Counted from the stretch's first letter, positions 25,747 to 33,348 are shown. The stretch is DNA of 47,258 nt from Clostridiaceae bacterium (GCA_902362365.1 CABIVQ010000022.1:1-47258); one strand, 5' to 3'. Notes: a model not told the origin generated them from the sequence alone. Made by a program: numbers and translations.

Positions 25747-25930
25747 TTATATAAAAATGTAACTTTTTATTATAATTTTTTATTATAATTTTCATAGTAT
25801 TTATTAAGATAATAAATACTTGAAATACTTCCCTATAATAATTTATAGAGATAGTTATCTTAGTTGTATTTACACAGATAAAAGCACATATATGTAAATA
25901 TAGGCAAAGTATTATTATTATCTTAATTAA

Positions 25931-25961
25931 CAAAGTAGCCTAACATGACTACTTTGTTTTT
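25931..25961. terminator. small hairpin after the membrane-anchored protein
   Basis: CAAAGTAG (25931-25938) and CTACTTTG (25949-25956) pair over 8 bp around a 10-base loop. The plus-strand side is followed by T5; the minus-strand side, where the neighbouring gene ends, has a weaker TTAATTAAG tail. Confidence 0.5.
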
Positions 25962-26412
25962 AATTATTATCATAAGGATCTAAAAGCCATTCTGAACTAT
26001 TATTATCTTTTACCAAGAAAATAAGTGCTTCATACTCACCATCTTTATATTCTTCAGAGTTATAAACAACACTATACCTAACTTTATAGGCCATAACTTC
26101 TGATCCATCTTCAATATCAGTATTCAATTTTAAATATAAATCTATAATATCGAAGTCTTTATCTTCTTTAACCCTAAGTATATTAATTTCATCAAGTGAA
26201 GATAGTTGATTTTCAATCTTAATTATTTCTTGTTGCTTGTAAAGAAGCTTTGATATAGAGTGTATATCTTTATCATTTTTATATTCATAGTATTCATATA
26301 TAATTTCTTCTGGATTATTTGTATAAGAATTTGATTTTACGGTGACTATAAATGTGAAGATTAACATAGGGATAAGAATCATAATAGAAATTCGTTGACA
26401 ATTTTTAGGCAA
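25960..26412 (-). CDS. membrane-anchored small protein, unknown function
   Basis: I start it at TTG 26412 because GGAGGT lies six bases upstream; an earlier TTG at 26430 overlaps that site. The product of 150 residues has one N-terminal hydrophobic helix (ISIMILIPMLIFTFIVTV). An extracellular domain of about 120 residues follows, of alternating charged and aromatic pattern (IIYEYYEYKNDKDIHSISKL, then a beta-rich YKVRYSVVYNSEEYKDGEYEALIFLV). That layout resembles NTF2-like/DUF4829-type lipoprotein relatives, but no lipobox is present. The function is not recognised. Confidence 0.65.
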   Translation of the reverse strand: MPKNCQRISIMILIPMLIFTFIVTVKSNSYTNNPEEIIYEYYEYKNDKDIHSISKLLYKQQEIIKIENQLSSLDEINILRVKEDKDFDIIDLYLKLNTDIEDGSEVMAYKVRYSVVYNSEEYKDGEYEALIFLVKDNNSSEWLLDPYDNN

Positions 26413-26505
26413 CTTTTCACCTCCATACAAGACTTATAAGTGATATTATCCTTTTTCCATATATACGAATTTAAAATCTTATAGTATACTATATCAGGCA
26501 ACATA

Positions 26506-26533
26506 AAATAATATTCCAAAAGTGGTATTATTT
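26506..26533. promoter_or_regulatory. inverted repeat upstream of deoD
   Basis: AAATAATA-tt-CCA and TGG-TATTATTT pair over 11 bp with a 2-base bulge and a 4-base loop, about 45 bases before deoD. It could be an operator or a 5' hairpin; no known box is recognised. Confidence 0.35.
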
Positions 26534-26578
26534 GTGTTTGATAATTTTATTAGTTACATAATCAAGGAGGCATAAATA

Positions 26579-27298
26579 ATGAGTAAATCACCAATACCAA
26601 CTCCGCATAATAATGCAAAGGTTGGAGATATTGCAGAAACCGTTTTATTACCAGGAGATCCTCTAAGAGCTAAATTTATAGCAGAAACTTTTTTAGAAGA
26701 TGTTATCCAATATAACACAGTAAGAGGTATGTTTGGTTATACAGGAACCTATAAAGGAAAAAGAATATCAGTTCAAGGAAGTGGTATGGGTATACCATCA
26801 ATAGGAATATATTCTTTTGAATTAATACATTTTTATGGAGTTAAAAACTTAATAAGAGTAGGTTCAGCAGGTGCAATTAATGAAAATTTAAAAATTCATG
26901 ATGTAGTTATAGGTATGGGAGCTTGTACAAACTCAAATTACGCTGATCAATATAATTTACCTGGAACATTCGCTCCAGTTGCAAGTTATGAATTATTACA
27001 AAAAGCTGTAAACGTAGCAAATGAACAAGGGACTAAAGTTACAGTAGGTAATATATTATCATCAGATGTATTCTATAATGATCAAGGATTAGAGCCTTTA
27101 CGTCAATGGCAAAAGATGGGTGTACTTTGTGTAGAAATGGAAGCAGCTGCTTTATACATGAATGCTTCAAGGGCGGGTGTAAATGCCTTAACTATACTTA
27201 CTATTTCTGATTGTCCATTAACAGGAGAAGAAACTACTTCTCACGAAAGACAAGTTGCTTTTACTAAAATGATGGAAATAGCATTAGAATTAGCTTAA
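26579..27298 (+). CDS. deoD: purine-nucleoside phosphorylase DeoD
   Basis: It splits purine (deoxy)nucleosides with phosphate into base and (deoxy)ribose-1-phosphate for salvage. The 239-residue sequence is a typical hexameric NP-I enzyme. [14 protein letters not shown] holds the phosphate Arg, [22 protein letters not shown] and [18 protein letters not shown] follow, and VEMEAAALY binds the ribose. [16 protein letters not shown] contains the base-pocket Asp. The start follows AAGGAGG. It is a single-gene unit with its own terminator. The identity is certain. Confidence 0.97.
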   Translation: MSKSPIPTPHNNAKVGDIAETVLLPGDPLRAKFIAETFLEDVIQYNTVRGMFGYTGTYKGKRISVQGSGMGIPSIGIYSFELIHFYGVKNLIRVGSAGAINENLKIHDVVIGMGACTNSNYADQYNLPGTFAPVASYELLQKAVNVANEQGTKVTVGNILSSDVFYNDQGLEPLRQWQKMGVLCVEMEAAALYMNASRAGVNALTILTISDCPLTGEETTSHERQVAFTKMMEIALELA

Positions 27299-27310
27299 TT
27301 TAATATAAAT

Positions 27311-27344
27311 AAAAAAGATATGAATATAATCATATCTTTTTTAT
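27311..27344. terminator. bidirectional terminator between deoD and lexA
   Basis: A perfect 13-bp stem (27311-27323 with 27330-27342) begins with A6 and ends with T6, so it works for both converging genes. Confidence 0.9.
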
Positions 27345-27979
27345 TAGCTTATAGTTCTAAATACACCTGTAACAACACCAATGATTTCAACAGAATTAGC
27401 TTCTAAAATTATTGGTTCCATAAAGTCATTTTCAGGTTGAAGTCTTACAAAATTATTTTCTTTGTAAAATCTTTTTACCGTAGAAGTCTCACCATTTATC
27501 AAGGCAATTACAATTTGAGAGTTAGAAGCGGTATTTTTTTTATCAACTATAATATAGTCATTATTTAATATACCAGCATTAATCATACTGTCACCTTTAA
27601 CCTTTAATACAAAGTTATCAGAACCTTTTATTAGGTTAGAAGGAAGTGGTATGTATTCTTCTATATTTTCCTGGGCTAGTATAGGCTCACCAGCTGTAAT
27701 TTGACCAACTAAAGGTAAGTTGATAATCTCTTGATTTAATCCAGATACGTTTGGATTACTATTTCCATCTAGCACTTCTATAGCTCTTGGCTTAGTAGGA
27801 TCTCTTCTTATATATCCTAATTTTTCTAATTTATTTAAATACCCATGAACAGTAGATGTAGATTTTATATTTACAGCAGTACAGATTTCTCTAACAGAAG
27901 GTGGATAACCTTTTGCCATTAGTTGCTCTTTTATAAACTCTAGAACTAATACTTGTTTATCACTTAAATCCAAATACAT
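27344..27979 (-). CDS. lexA: SOS repressor LexA
   Basis: LexA represses DNA-damage genes and cleaves itself when RecA is activated. At 211 residues it is normal length. The winged HTH (residues 1-70) contains GYPPSVREICTAVNIKSTSTVHGYLNKLEKLGYIRR-type helices. The self-cleavage bond is A96-G97 in GQITAGEP. The catalytic dyad is S131 (GDSMI) and K169 (STVKRF). A LexA-like box sits at 28088 in its upstream gap, consistent with self-control. A tyrosine recombinase lies upstream on the same strand, 156 bases away. The identity is certain. Confidence 0.97.
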   Translation of the reverse strand: MYLDLSDKQVLVLEFIKEQLMAKGYPPSVREICTAVNIKSTSTVHGYLNKLEKLGYIRRDPTKPRAIEVLDGNSNPNVSGLNQEIINLPLVGQITAGEPILAQENIEEYIPLPSNLIKGSDNFVLKVKGDSMINAGILNNDYIIVDKKNTASNSQIVIALINGETSTVKRFYKENNFVRLQPENDFMEPIILEANSVEIIGVVTGVFRTIS

Positions 27980-28087
27980 AAAATCAACTCATTTCTAATT
28001 TAAATTTATTTATATTGCAGTTTAATAACATAAGATAGTCTATTTAATTAATTATACTTATATTTTAACATAATAAGCTTTATTTCA

Positions 28088-28101
28088 CAAACATTTGTTC
28101 T
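28088..28101 (-). promoter_or_regulatory. LexA box upstream of lexA
   Basis: CAAACATTTGTTCT carries AAAC-N4-GTTC, one base off the Gram-positive consensus GAAC-N4-GTTC, about 108 bases before the lexA start. The position fits autoregulation. Confidence 0.5.
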
Positions 28102-28135
28102 AGGTTTATAAAATATGTTGTAAGTAGGACTTTAT

Positions 28136-29311
28136 CTAGATATTATTATTAATTTCTTCATCAATTTTTTTTATTTCTTCGTAATTATCGTTATTATCAA
28201 CCCACTCAAAGTTATTGACAATATCACGCTTAACATTTTTCTTATGTGCAGCGTATAGTTGGGTAGTTGTGACGTTATCATGATCTAATAGGTTTTGTAC
28301 ATCATAAATAGAAAAACCAGTCTGAATTAAAGATGTAGCAGCAGTGGCTCTTAATTTATGAGGACTGTACCCATTATTTCGTGTAGTTTCCATTGAAATA
28401 GAAGTGTATTTTTTTACAAGTTCTCTAATGGCTTTAGAAGTAAGTCTTTTTCTTTGAAGAGATAAGAAAAGAGCATCTTTGACTTCATCTGATAGAACTT
28501 CACTTTCAGGTCTTTCATTAAAGATATAATCTTTTACAACAGTTTCACAAGTATGGTTTATAGGCATAAGAACTTCTTTACCACGTTTTCTAAAAATCTT
28601 AAATTCACCTCTAGAGAAATTAAAAGAAGAGATGTTAAGTTCTCTTAGTTCATTAAGTCTTAGACCATATGTAACAAATAAAGCTAAAATAGCTTTATCA
28701 CGAAGCTTAGTTTTTTTCCAATATACTTTTTCTTTTTCAGTAAGACCTTCACCACTTTCTACAGCATCTAACATTTTAGCAACTTCATCAATATCAAGCC
28801 TTTTTATAGCGTCTGGTTGAGGCTTAGGAAGCTTAATAGGATTAAAACCATCAGTAATATTATTATCAAGTTGCTCATTTCTATATAGGAACTTAAATAG
28901 AGTAGAAAGAGATGATTTTTTTCTAGCTAAAGCCCTATTGTTATTTTCAAAGATTAACGTATTCTTTTCTGTCTGCTTATAGTATCTACTACAATAGTCA
29001 CCTAAGAATAAATTAACATCTCTTGCCTTAATGTTGTTAAATTCATCCAGCGTAATATCTTTAATAATTTCAGCTTTTGTAAGCTCTTGTGATTCTACTA
29101 AATAATTACAAAAGAAGTTTATATCTTCAAGGTAAGCATAACGCGTAGAAACGGCTACAGAACCTTTTAAATATATAAAGTAGTCTTTCATAAACTTAGG
29201 CAGTTGATTTTCTATTTTAATACATCTTTCCATAATATCATTATCTCTATGAACAATATTATCAGGTTTGTTTGATTTATTGTTAATTTTTAATACCTTA
29301 TCGTTATTCAA
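28136..29311 (-). CDS. tyrosine recombinase beside lexA
   Basis: This is a 391-residue site-specific recombinase. The N-terminal SAM-like core-binding domain spans about 35-160. The catalytic domain has R218 (GLRLNEL), K245 region, H318 and R321 (PHKLRATAA), H344 (LLDHDNV) and the nucleophile Y353, so it is complete. It is longer than XerC/XerD (about 300) and has no phage-type arm-binding domain. A TTG start is supported by AGGAGG upstream. The promoter TTGACA/TATGAT lies at 29375-29404 on the same strand. It is followed by lexA and preceded by a 1.4-kb gene-free, hairpin-rich stretch. No phage genes adjoin it. Its DNA target is unknown. Confidence 0.88.
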   Translation of the reverse strand: MNNDKVLKINNKSNKPDNIVHRDNDIMERCIKIENQLPKFMKDYFIYLKGSVAVSTRYAYLEDINFFCNYLVESQELTKAEIIKDITLDEFNNIKARDVNLFLGDYCSRYYKQTEKNTLIFENNNRALARKKSSLSTLFKFLYRNEQLDNNITDGFNPIKLPKPQPDAIKRLDIDEVAKMLDAVESGEGLTEKEKVYWKKTKLRDKAILALFVTYGLRLNELRELNISSFNFSRGEFKIFRKRGKEVLMPINHTCETVVKDYIFNERPESEVLSDEVKDALFLSLQRKRLTSKAIRELVKKYTSISMETTRNNGYSPHKLRATAATSLIQTGFSIYDVQNLLDHDNVTTTQLYAAHKKNVKRDIVNNFEWVDNNDNYEEIKKIDEEINNNI

Positions 29312-29374
29312 AATGAATCCTCCTAATTAATTTAAAGTAACTTTTAAATGATTATGTATATAATAATATAAAAT

Positions 29375-29404
29375 ATCATATTATTTTTTTTCTTTCAATG
29401 TCAA
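29375..29404 (-). promoter_or_regulatory. sigma-A promoter of the recombinase gene
   Basis: On the minus strand TTGACA (29404-29399) and TATGAT (29380-29375) are separated by 18 bases and lie about 65 bases before the TTG start. A near-perfect match. Confidence 0.6.
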
Positions 29405-29490
29405 TGTAGAAAGTAAATAAGTAGAAAACTAATAATTCTTGTTTAAATAAAATAGACTTGAAATAGAGCTTTTATCTAAATTGATACATT

Positions 29491-29529
29491 ACATTTGATA
29501 AATCACCTAAAAAGTGATCATTTCAATGT
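29491..29529. repeat. hairpin with nested arms near the LexA box
   Basis: ACATT (29491) pairs with AATGT (29525), and ATCAC (29502-29506) with GTGAT (29514-29518) around CTAAAAA. It ends five bases before the LexA box. Confidence 0.5.
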
Positions 29530-29533
29530 ATAA

Positions 29534-29547
29534 GAACATATGTTCGA
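29534..29547. promoter_or_regulatory. LexA box GAACATATGTTCG
   Basis: GAACATATGTTC is a perfect GAAC-N4-GTTC palindrome, and with the flanking G on the right it matches 13 of 14 positions of the Bacillus consensus CGAACATATGTTCG. It lies about 130 bases upstream of the recombinase -35 box and no obvious promoter overlaps it. Confidence 0.6.
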
Positions 29548-29952
29548 AGATCGATGAAGTGATAAGATAAAGTAATAAAATGACTATTTTAAGTTCAAAT
29601 TTATTAATGAAAAAGCTTAAAATGTTTAACGATCCATAAATAAAATTTATAAAACTTTATTTGTGAATGAGTTAAAGAGGCTTGATGAAGCTAAAAAATG
29701 TCTATAAATAAATAGCATTAAATAAATGAGGGTTATATAGATTAAGTATGTGAGAGAAAGAAATTAATAGTATATAAAAGGTATATGAAATAATTTATAA
29801 ATAATAAATAAATCAAAGGAATGTTATATTTATAAAACATTTCAAGAAATGTAGAAATATATACATAAGTTATAAAAACAGATGGATTAAGCGAAAAACT
29901 TAACTTAATAGATATATAATAAAATTATTTTTAGGTACAAAAAGAGTAAAGT

Positions 29953-30004
29953 GCATATATTCTAATCATTTACAAATTCATGTATAAATGATTAGAATAT
30001 ATGC
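29953..30004. repeat. 20-bp perfect inverted repeat
   Basis: Arms 29953-29972 and 29985-30004 (GCATATATTCTAATCATTTA and its complement) are perfect over 20 bp with a 12-base loop. There is no T-run on the plus side (AAAAAG) and a weak one on the minus side, so it is not a clear terminator. Confidence 0.85.
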
Positions 30005-30031
30005 AAAAAGTGTAGCTTTAGTTTATTATCT

Positions 30032-30073
30032 ATACAACTATTCCCTAAATATACATTTAGAGAATAGTTGTAT
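30032..30073. repeat. 18-bp nested inverted repeat
   Basis: ATACAACTATTC (30032-30043) pairs with GAATAGTTGTAT (30062-30073). After one mismatch CTAAAT (30045-30050) pairs with ATTTAG (30055-30060) around a 4-base loop. Outer AAGTG (30008) and CACTT (30087) can also pair. It lies 27 bases from the 20-bp repeat. Confidence 0.85.
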
Positions 30074-30595
30074 GTTACAAGTTTAGCACTTCCCCTTAAA
30101 CCTATATATATTATCTGGCAATTTCTATTTCTATATAATTAATATATATATAAATTGAACTTACATATATAATAATTATACAAATATATAATATTTTATA
30201 CATTTAATCATTTTAATGCATTTCTAAGGTTTATAATCCGATTATAATAATATAATGAATTTACTATATATTTAATTTTTAAATTGAAACTTAAATAACT
30301 ATACATATTAGGATCACAATTATACGTAATTTCTTTAGTTAACATAGACTAAAATATAATATTGATGATTAATGACCTATTAGAATATAAATTACTTAAA
30401 ATGTTACTCCTACTCCTTCACTTCAAAAAGTTATAAATGATAGAGGTCCCTTGCTAAATATTCACCTAAAAAGCTTCTCTTAGCAAAATTACCTTCTATA
30501 AATTAATGATTTTTAAGATTTGAAAGAAAAAAGCCCTTAAATCATTTTATTGTAAATAATAATACAAAACTATTGAAAAGTTAATAAAATGGTTT

Positions 30596-30622
30596 ATAAG
30601 CCTAATTACAGGCTTATTTTAA
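30596..30622 (+). terminator. terminator inside the gene-free region
   Basis: ATAAGCCT (30596-30603) pairs with AGGCTTAT (30610-30617) around AATTAC and is followed by TTT. On the plus strand no coding gene precedes it, so it would end a non-coding transcript coming from upstream. Confidence 0.55.
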
Positions 30623-30648
30623 GCTTCTTTAATAGAGTATCTTTCTTA

Positions 30649-30725
30649 TAATAAATAAAGGATAAGTAATGAATTAAATGAACAATAAAGTACATTCAAA
30701 TAAATTACTTATCCTTTATTTATTA
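30649..30725 (-). terminator. 22-bp inverted repeat after the spore protein gene
   Basis: Arms 30649-30670 and 30704-30725 are perfectly complementary over 22 bp with a 33-base loop. The right arm contains the stop codon of the reverse-strand spore protein gene. It may act as its terminator, but the long loop is unusual for one. Confidence 0.6.
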
Positions 30726-30914
30726 ATATGTAATTTCATTTAGTTGTTCTAGGTCTACTTCATATTTATAATTACCATCAAGAGATTCTACGTATGCTGT
30801 TCCGATATTATTGTCTACACTTATAAGATTTACTTGATTTTCTTTATAAAAAATTTTACTATTTACGTTATTGTTTTCTCCGTTAACTATTTCCATTGCA
30901 CGTCTTAATTGCAT
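30723..30914 (-). CDS. sspH: H-type small acid-soluble spore protein
   Basis: This is a 63-residue protein that starts MQLRRAMEIVNG and ends with a VDNNIGTAYVESLDGNYKYEVDLEQLNE-type pattern. Both match the H-type SASP family, made in the forespore and found in the mature spore core. GGAGGATCAT precedes the ATG. spoVS lies 161 bases upstream on the same strand. It confirms that the organism forms spores. Length and motif fit; the subfamily call is by pattern only. Confidence 0.8.
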   Translation of the reverse strand: MQLRRAMEIVNGENNNVNSKIFYKENQVNLISVDNNIGTAYVESLDGNYKYEVDLEQLNEITY

Positions 30915-31025
30915 ATGATCCTCCTAAATGTTTTCATTGTTAATTTTAATCTTTATTTATGTTCTCCAAAAATTTATTTTATATACAGGATTACGTAGTT
31001 ATAGCATTATAGTAAATAAAAAAAT

Positions 31026-31050
31026 AAGAGAGATATATAATCCCTCTTTT
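31026..31050 (-). terminator. terminator of spoVS
   Basis: On the minus strand a 9-bp stem with one G-U pair (31048-31040 with 31034-31026) has a 5-base loop and is followed by ATTTTTTT. Confidence 0.75.
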
Positions 31051-31075
31051 ATATAAAATATCAAACTTCTAAAAT

Positions 31076-31336
31076 TTATCTCGGTTCTATTATTAATTTT
31101 ATCGCCGTTTTCTGTTCTCCGTCTATTTCGATATCTGTAAAAGCTGGAATACAAACTAAGTCCATACCGCTTGGAGCTACAAAACCACGTGCAATAGCAA
31201 CGGATTTAATAGCTTGATTTAATGCTCCTGCTCCGATAGCCTGGATTTCTGCACTTCCCTTCTCTCTTAGTACCCCTGCTAAAGCTCCTGCTACAGAATT
31301 AGGATTAGATTTTGATGAAACTTTTAATACTTCCAT
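31076..31336 (-). CDS. spoVS: stage V sporulation protein S
   Basis: This is an 86-residue Alba-fold protein, needed in B. subtilis for normal coat assembly and septation control during sporulation. The sequence MEVLKVSSKSNPNSVAGALAG, REKGSAEIQAIGAGALNQAIKS and ARGFVAPSGMDLVCIPAF is highly conserved and full length. GGGGGA is found eight bases before ATG. It stands alone with a terminator. The identity is certain. Confidence 0.97.
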   Translation of the reverse strand: MEVLKVSSKSNPNSVAGALAGVLREKGSAEIQAIGAGALNQAIKSVAIARGFVAPSGMDLVCIPAFTDIEIDGEQKTAIKLIIEPR

Positions 31337-31430
31337 TTCAACATCCCCCTCTTTGATTGGTTAACTAACTAAAGTACTAAACCATCATGATTTAACATAT
31401 ACTTCGATATTGAACTAAAAAAACCTTTAT

Positions 31431-32066
31431 TTATTTTTGTATACAACTCCTTAATTCTTGTATTTCCTTATCTGTAAAGCCTGTAAGTTCTTTTATAAAT
31501 TGTAAATCTGATTTTTTTTCAAGGAGTTCTATAGCCATTAATTTTTTAGTTTCTAATGTTTTAATTTCTTTTTCTAATCCATAATTTTCTTCTAGATCAA
31601 TAAAATTTATAGACTCTGTACATTCTACAAAAGAATCTACTGGAAACTCCTTAGTAGAATATGTATATTCTTCCTCTTCGTTGTCTAAGTTTAAGTTTTG
31701 TTTATCTTTTCTTTCTTTAATAAAGTCTCTATAGATATCGAATAATATAAGCAACGCTGGGATTATGAAATAAAAACCAGTCCCTATAATACCTATGATT
31801 GATGTAGATAATAAAATAATTTTATTTAAATTGTCTATATGCTTTTCTAATATGAATGATTTTACAATGCTAAAAAATAAAGTTATTAAGCATAAAGGAA
31901 ATAATAGATAACTAGAAATAACTCCACCTATACTTAATGAATCAAAATTATTGCCTATATTTCCAAATACAAACATATAACCATTAACGTATGCAAACAA
32001 GCAAGCTAAAACACCCAGAACAGAGCCGAGAGCTTGACTATACCAGTCTAAAAAACGCGAATTCAT
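31431..32066 (-). CDS. four-helix membrane protein with acidic cytoplasmic tail
   Basis: This 211-residue protein has three or four membrane segments in residues 10-115 (SVLGVLACLFAYVNGYMFVFG, SYLLFPLCLITLFFSIV, IILLSTSIIGIIGTGFYFII plus LLILFDIY). A charged tail of about 95 residues follows. Residues about 175-210 (LMAIELLEKKSDLQFIKELTG, FTDKEIQELRSCI) look like the short helical tail found at the end of Rpn/PD-(D/E)XK-type transposase-like proteins. The function is not recognised. It has a ribosome site (GGGGGAG) and is a single-gene unit near the spore genes. Confidence 0.65.
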   Translation of the reverse strand: MNSRFLDWYSQALGSVLGVLACLFAYVNGYMFVFGNIGNNFDSLSIGGVISSYLLFPLCLITLFFSIVKSFILEKHIDNLNKIILLSTSIIGIIGTGFYFIIPALLILFDIYRDFIKERKDKQNLNLDNEEEEYTYSTKEFPVDSFVECTESINFIDLEENYGLEKEIKTLETKKLMAIELLEKKSDLQFIKELTGFTDKEIQELRSCIQK

Positions 32067-32276
32067 CTTATTCTCCCCCTTCTTGTAAGTAGTGTATATA
32101 AAATAATATGATTTATGATTGATAAATATATCATATTATAAGATTAGATTATTTATATTTTCCTATTTCTATTTTTTGTAAAAAGTATTATAATTTAAAT
32201 ACTTTAATTATATTCTTTTATGGTTATGATATTAGAATATAATTAAGTGATACATCTTATTAAGGGGAGTTTATAT

Positions 32277-32552
32277 ATGTTAGATACGACAGAGTTAATA
32301 TTAAAAGTTAGTTTTTTTATTTTGACAATTATTTGGATAGGAAAAATAATGATTCTAAGAACAGATAAACAAATCGTTATAAATCCTCTACTAATTGGAA
32401 TATCTGCTATTTTAGTAGTATTGCCTGAAAGTAATGAATTAAATAATACTTCGATAACAATACAAAAAATTAAAATAATGTTATATATATTATATTGTTT
32501 AGTAGTGCTATTTGGAGTATACAGTACGAGAAGAAAAAGTAATATTTTTTAA
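32277..32552 (+). CDS. small membrane protein, unknown function
   Basis: This is a 91-residue protein with three predicted membrane helices (LILKVSFFILTIIWIGKIMIL, NPLLIGISAILVVLP and IMLYILYCLVVLFGVYS) and a basic C-terminus. I start at ATG 32277 because GGGGAG lies seven bases upstream; a GTG at 32247 lacks a site. It is divergent from the membrane protein at 32066 and has its own terminator. The family is not recognised. Confidence 0.6.
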   Translation: MLDTTELILKVSFFILTIIWIGKIMILRTDKQIVINPLLIGISAILVVLPESNELNNTSITIQKIKIMLYILYCLVVLFGVYSTRRKSNIF

Positions 32553-32556
32553 ATAG

Positions 32557-32608
32557 AAAAAGAGAAATAGGGTTATTTTGATTTAATATCCTAATTTCTC
32601 TTTTTTTA
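32557..32608 (+). terminator. Rho-independent terminator
   Basis: AAAAAGAGAAAT-AGG (32557-32571) pairs with CCT-AATTTCTCTTTTT (32590-32605) with a one-base bulge; T7 follows. It ends the small membrane-protein gene. Confidence 0.8.
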
Positions 32609-32703
32609 TAAATATAAAATACTCTTTTAATCTATTTAATTAGCTTTTAAAAGTATTATAATTATCAAGTCAATTTATATTGCCATATGTTGATTTTTTA
32701 TAC

Positions 32704-33348
32704 TTATTTACGCTTTTTAGCTTCACATCTGTATATTTGCATACCTTGAGACATAAATTTATCTTCGTATTCTGTAGTGATATTTTCTATTTCTGTATTT
32801 TTAGCCAAATCTAAAGAAATATTTTTTAACATCCAGTCACTAGCTGCTATTTCATTTAAGCTGAATTCGAATAAATCTCTATTGTCTGTTTTAAAGTGTA
32901 ATTCACCATCATCCTTTAATATAGTATCGTATTTTTCTAAGAAACTACTATGAGTTAATCTTCTTTTAGCCCATCTTTTCTTAGGCCAAGGATCACAGAA
33001 GTTAACATACACTCTACTTATTTCTTTTTCTTCAAAATAATCAAGTATGTTATTTACATTACCCCATACAAAAAGAATATTATTTAGATTAGCTTCATGT
33101 GCTTTTTCTACTGCTTTTAGTAATACTTCTTCTTTTATTTCCATAGCGATATAGTTTATATCTAGATTATTTTTAGCATGAGTTGTTATAAATTTGCCTC
33201 TACCTGTACCAAATTCTACGTGTATAGGGTTGTTGTTTTCAAATTTTGAACTCCATTTTCCTTTTAAGTTTTCTATATCATCTTTTATTACATAATCTGT
33301 AAAACTTAGTAGTTTTTTATCAGATCCTTTTTTTCTTCTTCTTCTCAT
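32704..33348 (-). CDS. trmB: tRNA (guanine-N7-)-methyltransferase TrmB
   Basis: It methylates G46 in the variable loop of tRNAs using SAM. The 214-residue protein is full length. The SAM site is VEFGTGRGKF near residues 44-53, followed by IAMEIKEEVLLKA. RVYNFCDPWPKKR-type residues (YVNFCDPWPKKRWAKRRL) hold the catalytic Asp. FKTDNRDLFEFSL and EYEDKFMSQG complete the family set. AAGGAG precedes the ATG. The Fe-S-type gene ends 74 bases upstream on the same strand. Confidence 0.96.
   Translation of the reverse strand: MRRRRKKGSDKKLLSFTDYVIKDDIENLKGKWSSKFENNNPIHVEFGTGRGKFITTHAKNNLDINYIAMEIKEEVLLKAVEKAHEANLNNILFVWGNVNNILDYFEEKEISRVYVNFCDPWPKKRWAKRRLTHSSFLEKYDTILKDDGELHFKTDNRDLFEFSLNEIAASDWMLKNISLDLAKNTEIENITTEYEDKFMSQGMQIYRCEAKKRK

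Larger units (their letters stand above)
29312..30722. other. 1.4-kb gene-free region rich in inverted repeats
   Basis: No frame with a ribosome site and more than about 25 codons was found on either strand. The stretch holds hairpins at 29491-29529, 29635-29665, 29953-30004, 30032-30073, 30451-30486, 30596-30617 and 30649-30725, plus a LexA box at 29534. It also contains the recombinase promoter. The density of long perfect stems is unlike other gaps in this window. It may encode one or more structured RNAs, be a recombination target, or be a decayed mobile element. Confidence 0.6.

Noticed and set aside
25595..25933. Reverse-strand frame of 112 codons between two membrane-protein genes
   Set aside because: It overlaps the 5' end of the YhhN-family gene, has no ribosome site, and its Ile/Lys/Phe-rich product is what AT-rich non-coding DNA gives.
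26394..26399. TTGACA on the plus strand near 26394 as a deoD promoter
   Set aside because: It lies inside the reverse-strand gene, about 180 bases from deoD, with no -10 at the right distance.
29953..30091. Integron attC-like sites
   Set aside because: The ATACAAC...GTTGTAT ends of the second stem recall attC arms but miss the consensus on both sides; there are no repeated core sites, no cassettes and no IntI-specific domain visible in the recombinase.
29502..30472. TCACCTAAAAAG found twice in the gene-free region (29503 and 30462)
   Set aside because: Twelve AT-rich bases in 1.4 kb can repeat by chance, and the surrounding pairings are different.
30442..30486. preQ1 riboswitch
   Set aside because: The topology is similar, but the A-rich third loop and the conserved C/A positions are missing, and no queuosine gene follows.
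29312..30722. tmRNA, RNase P RNA, 6S RNA or CRISPR array in the gene-free region
   Set aside because: No tRNA-like ends, no GAGGAAAGTCC/ACAGAA RNase P core, no regular repeat-spacer pattern.
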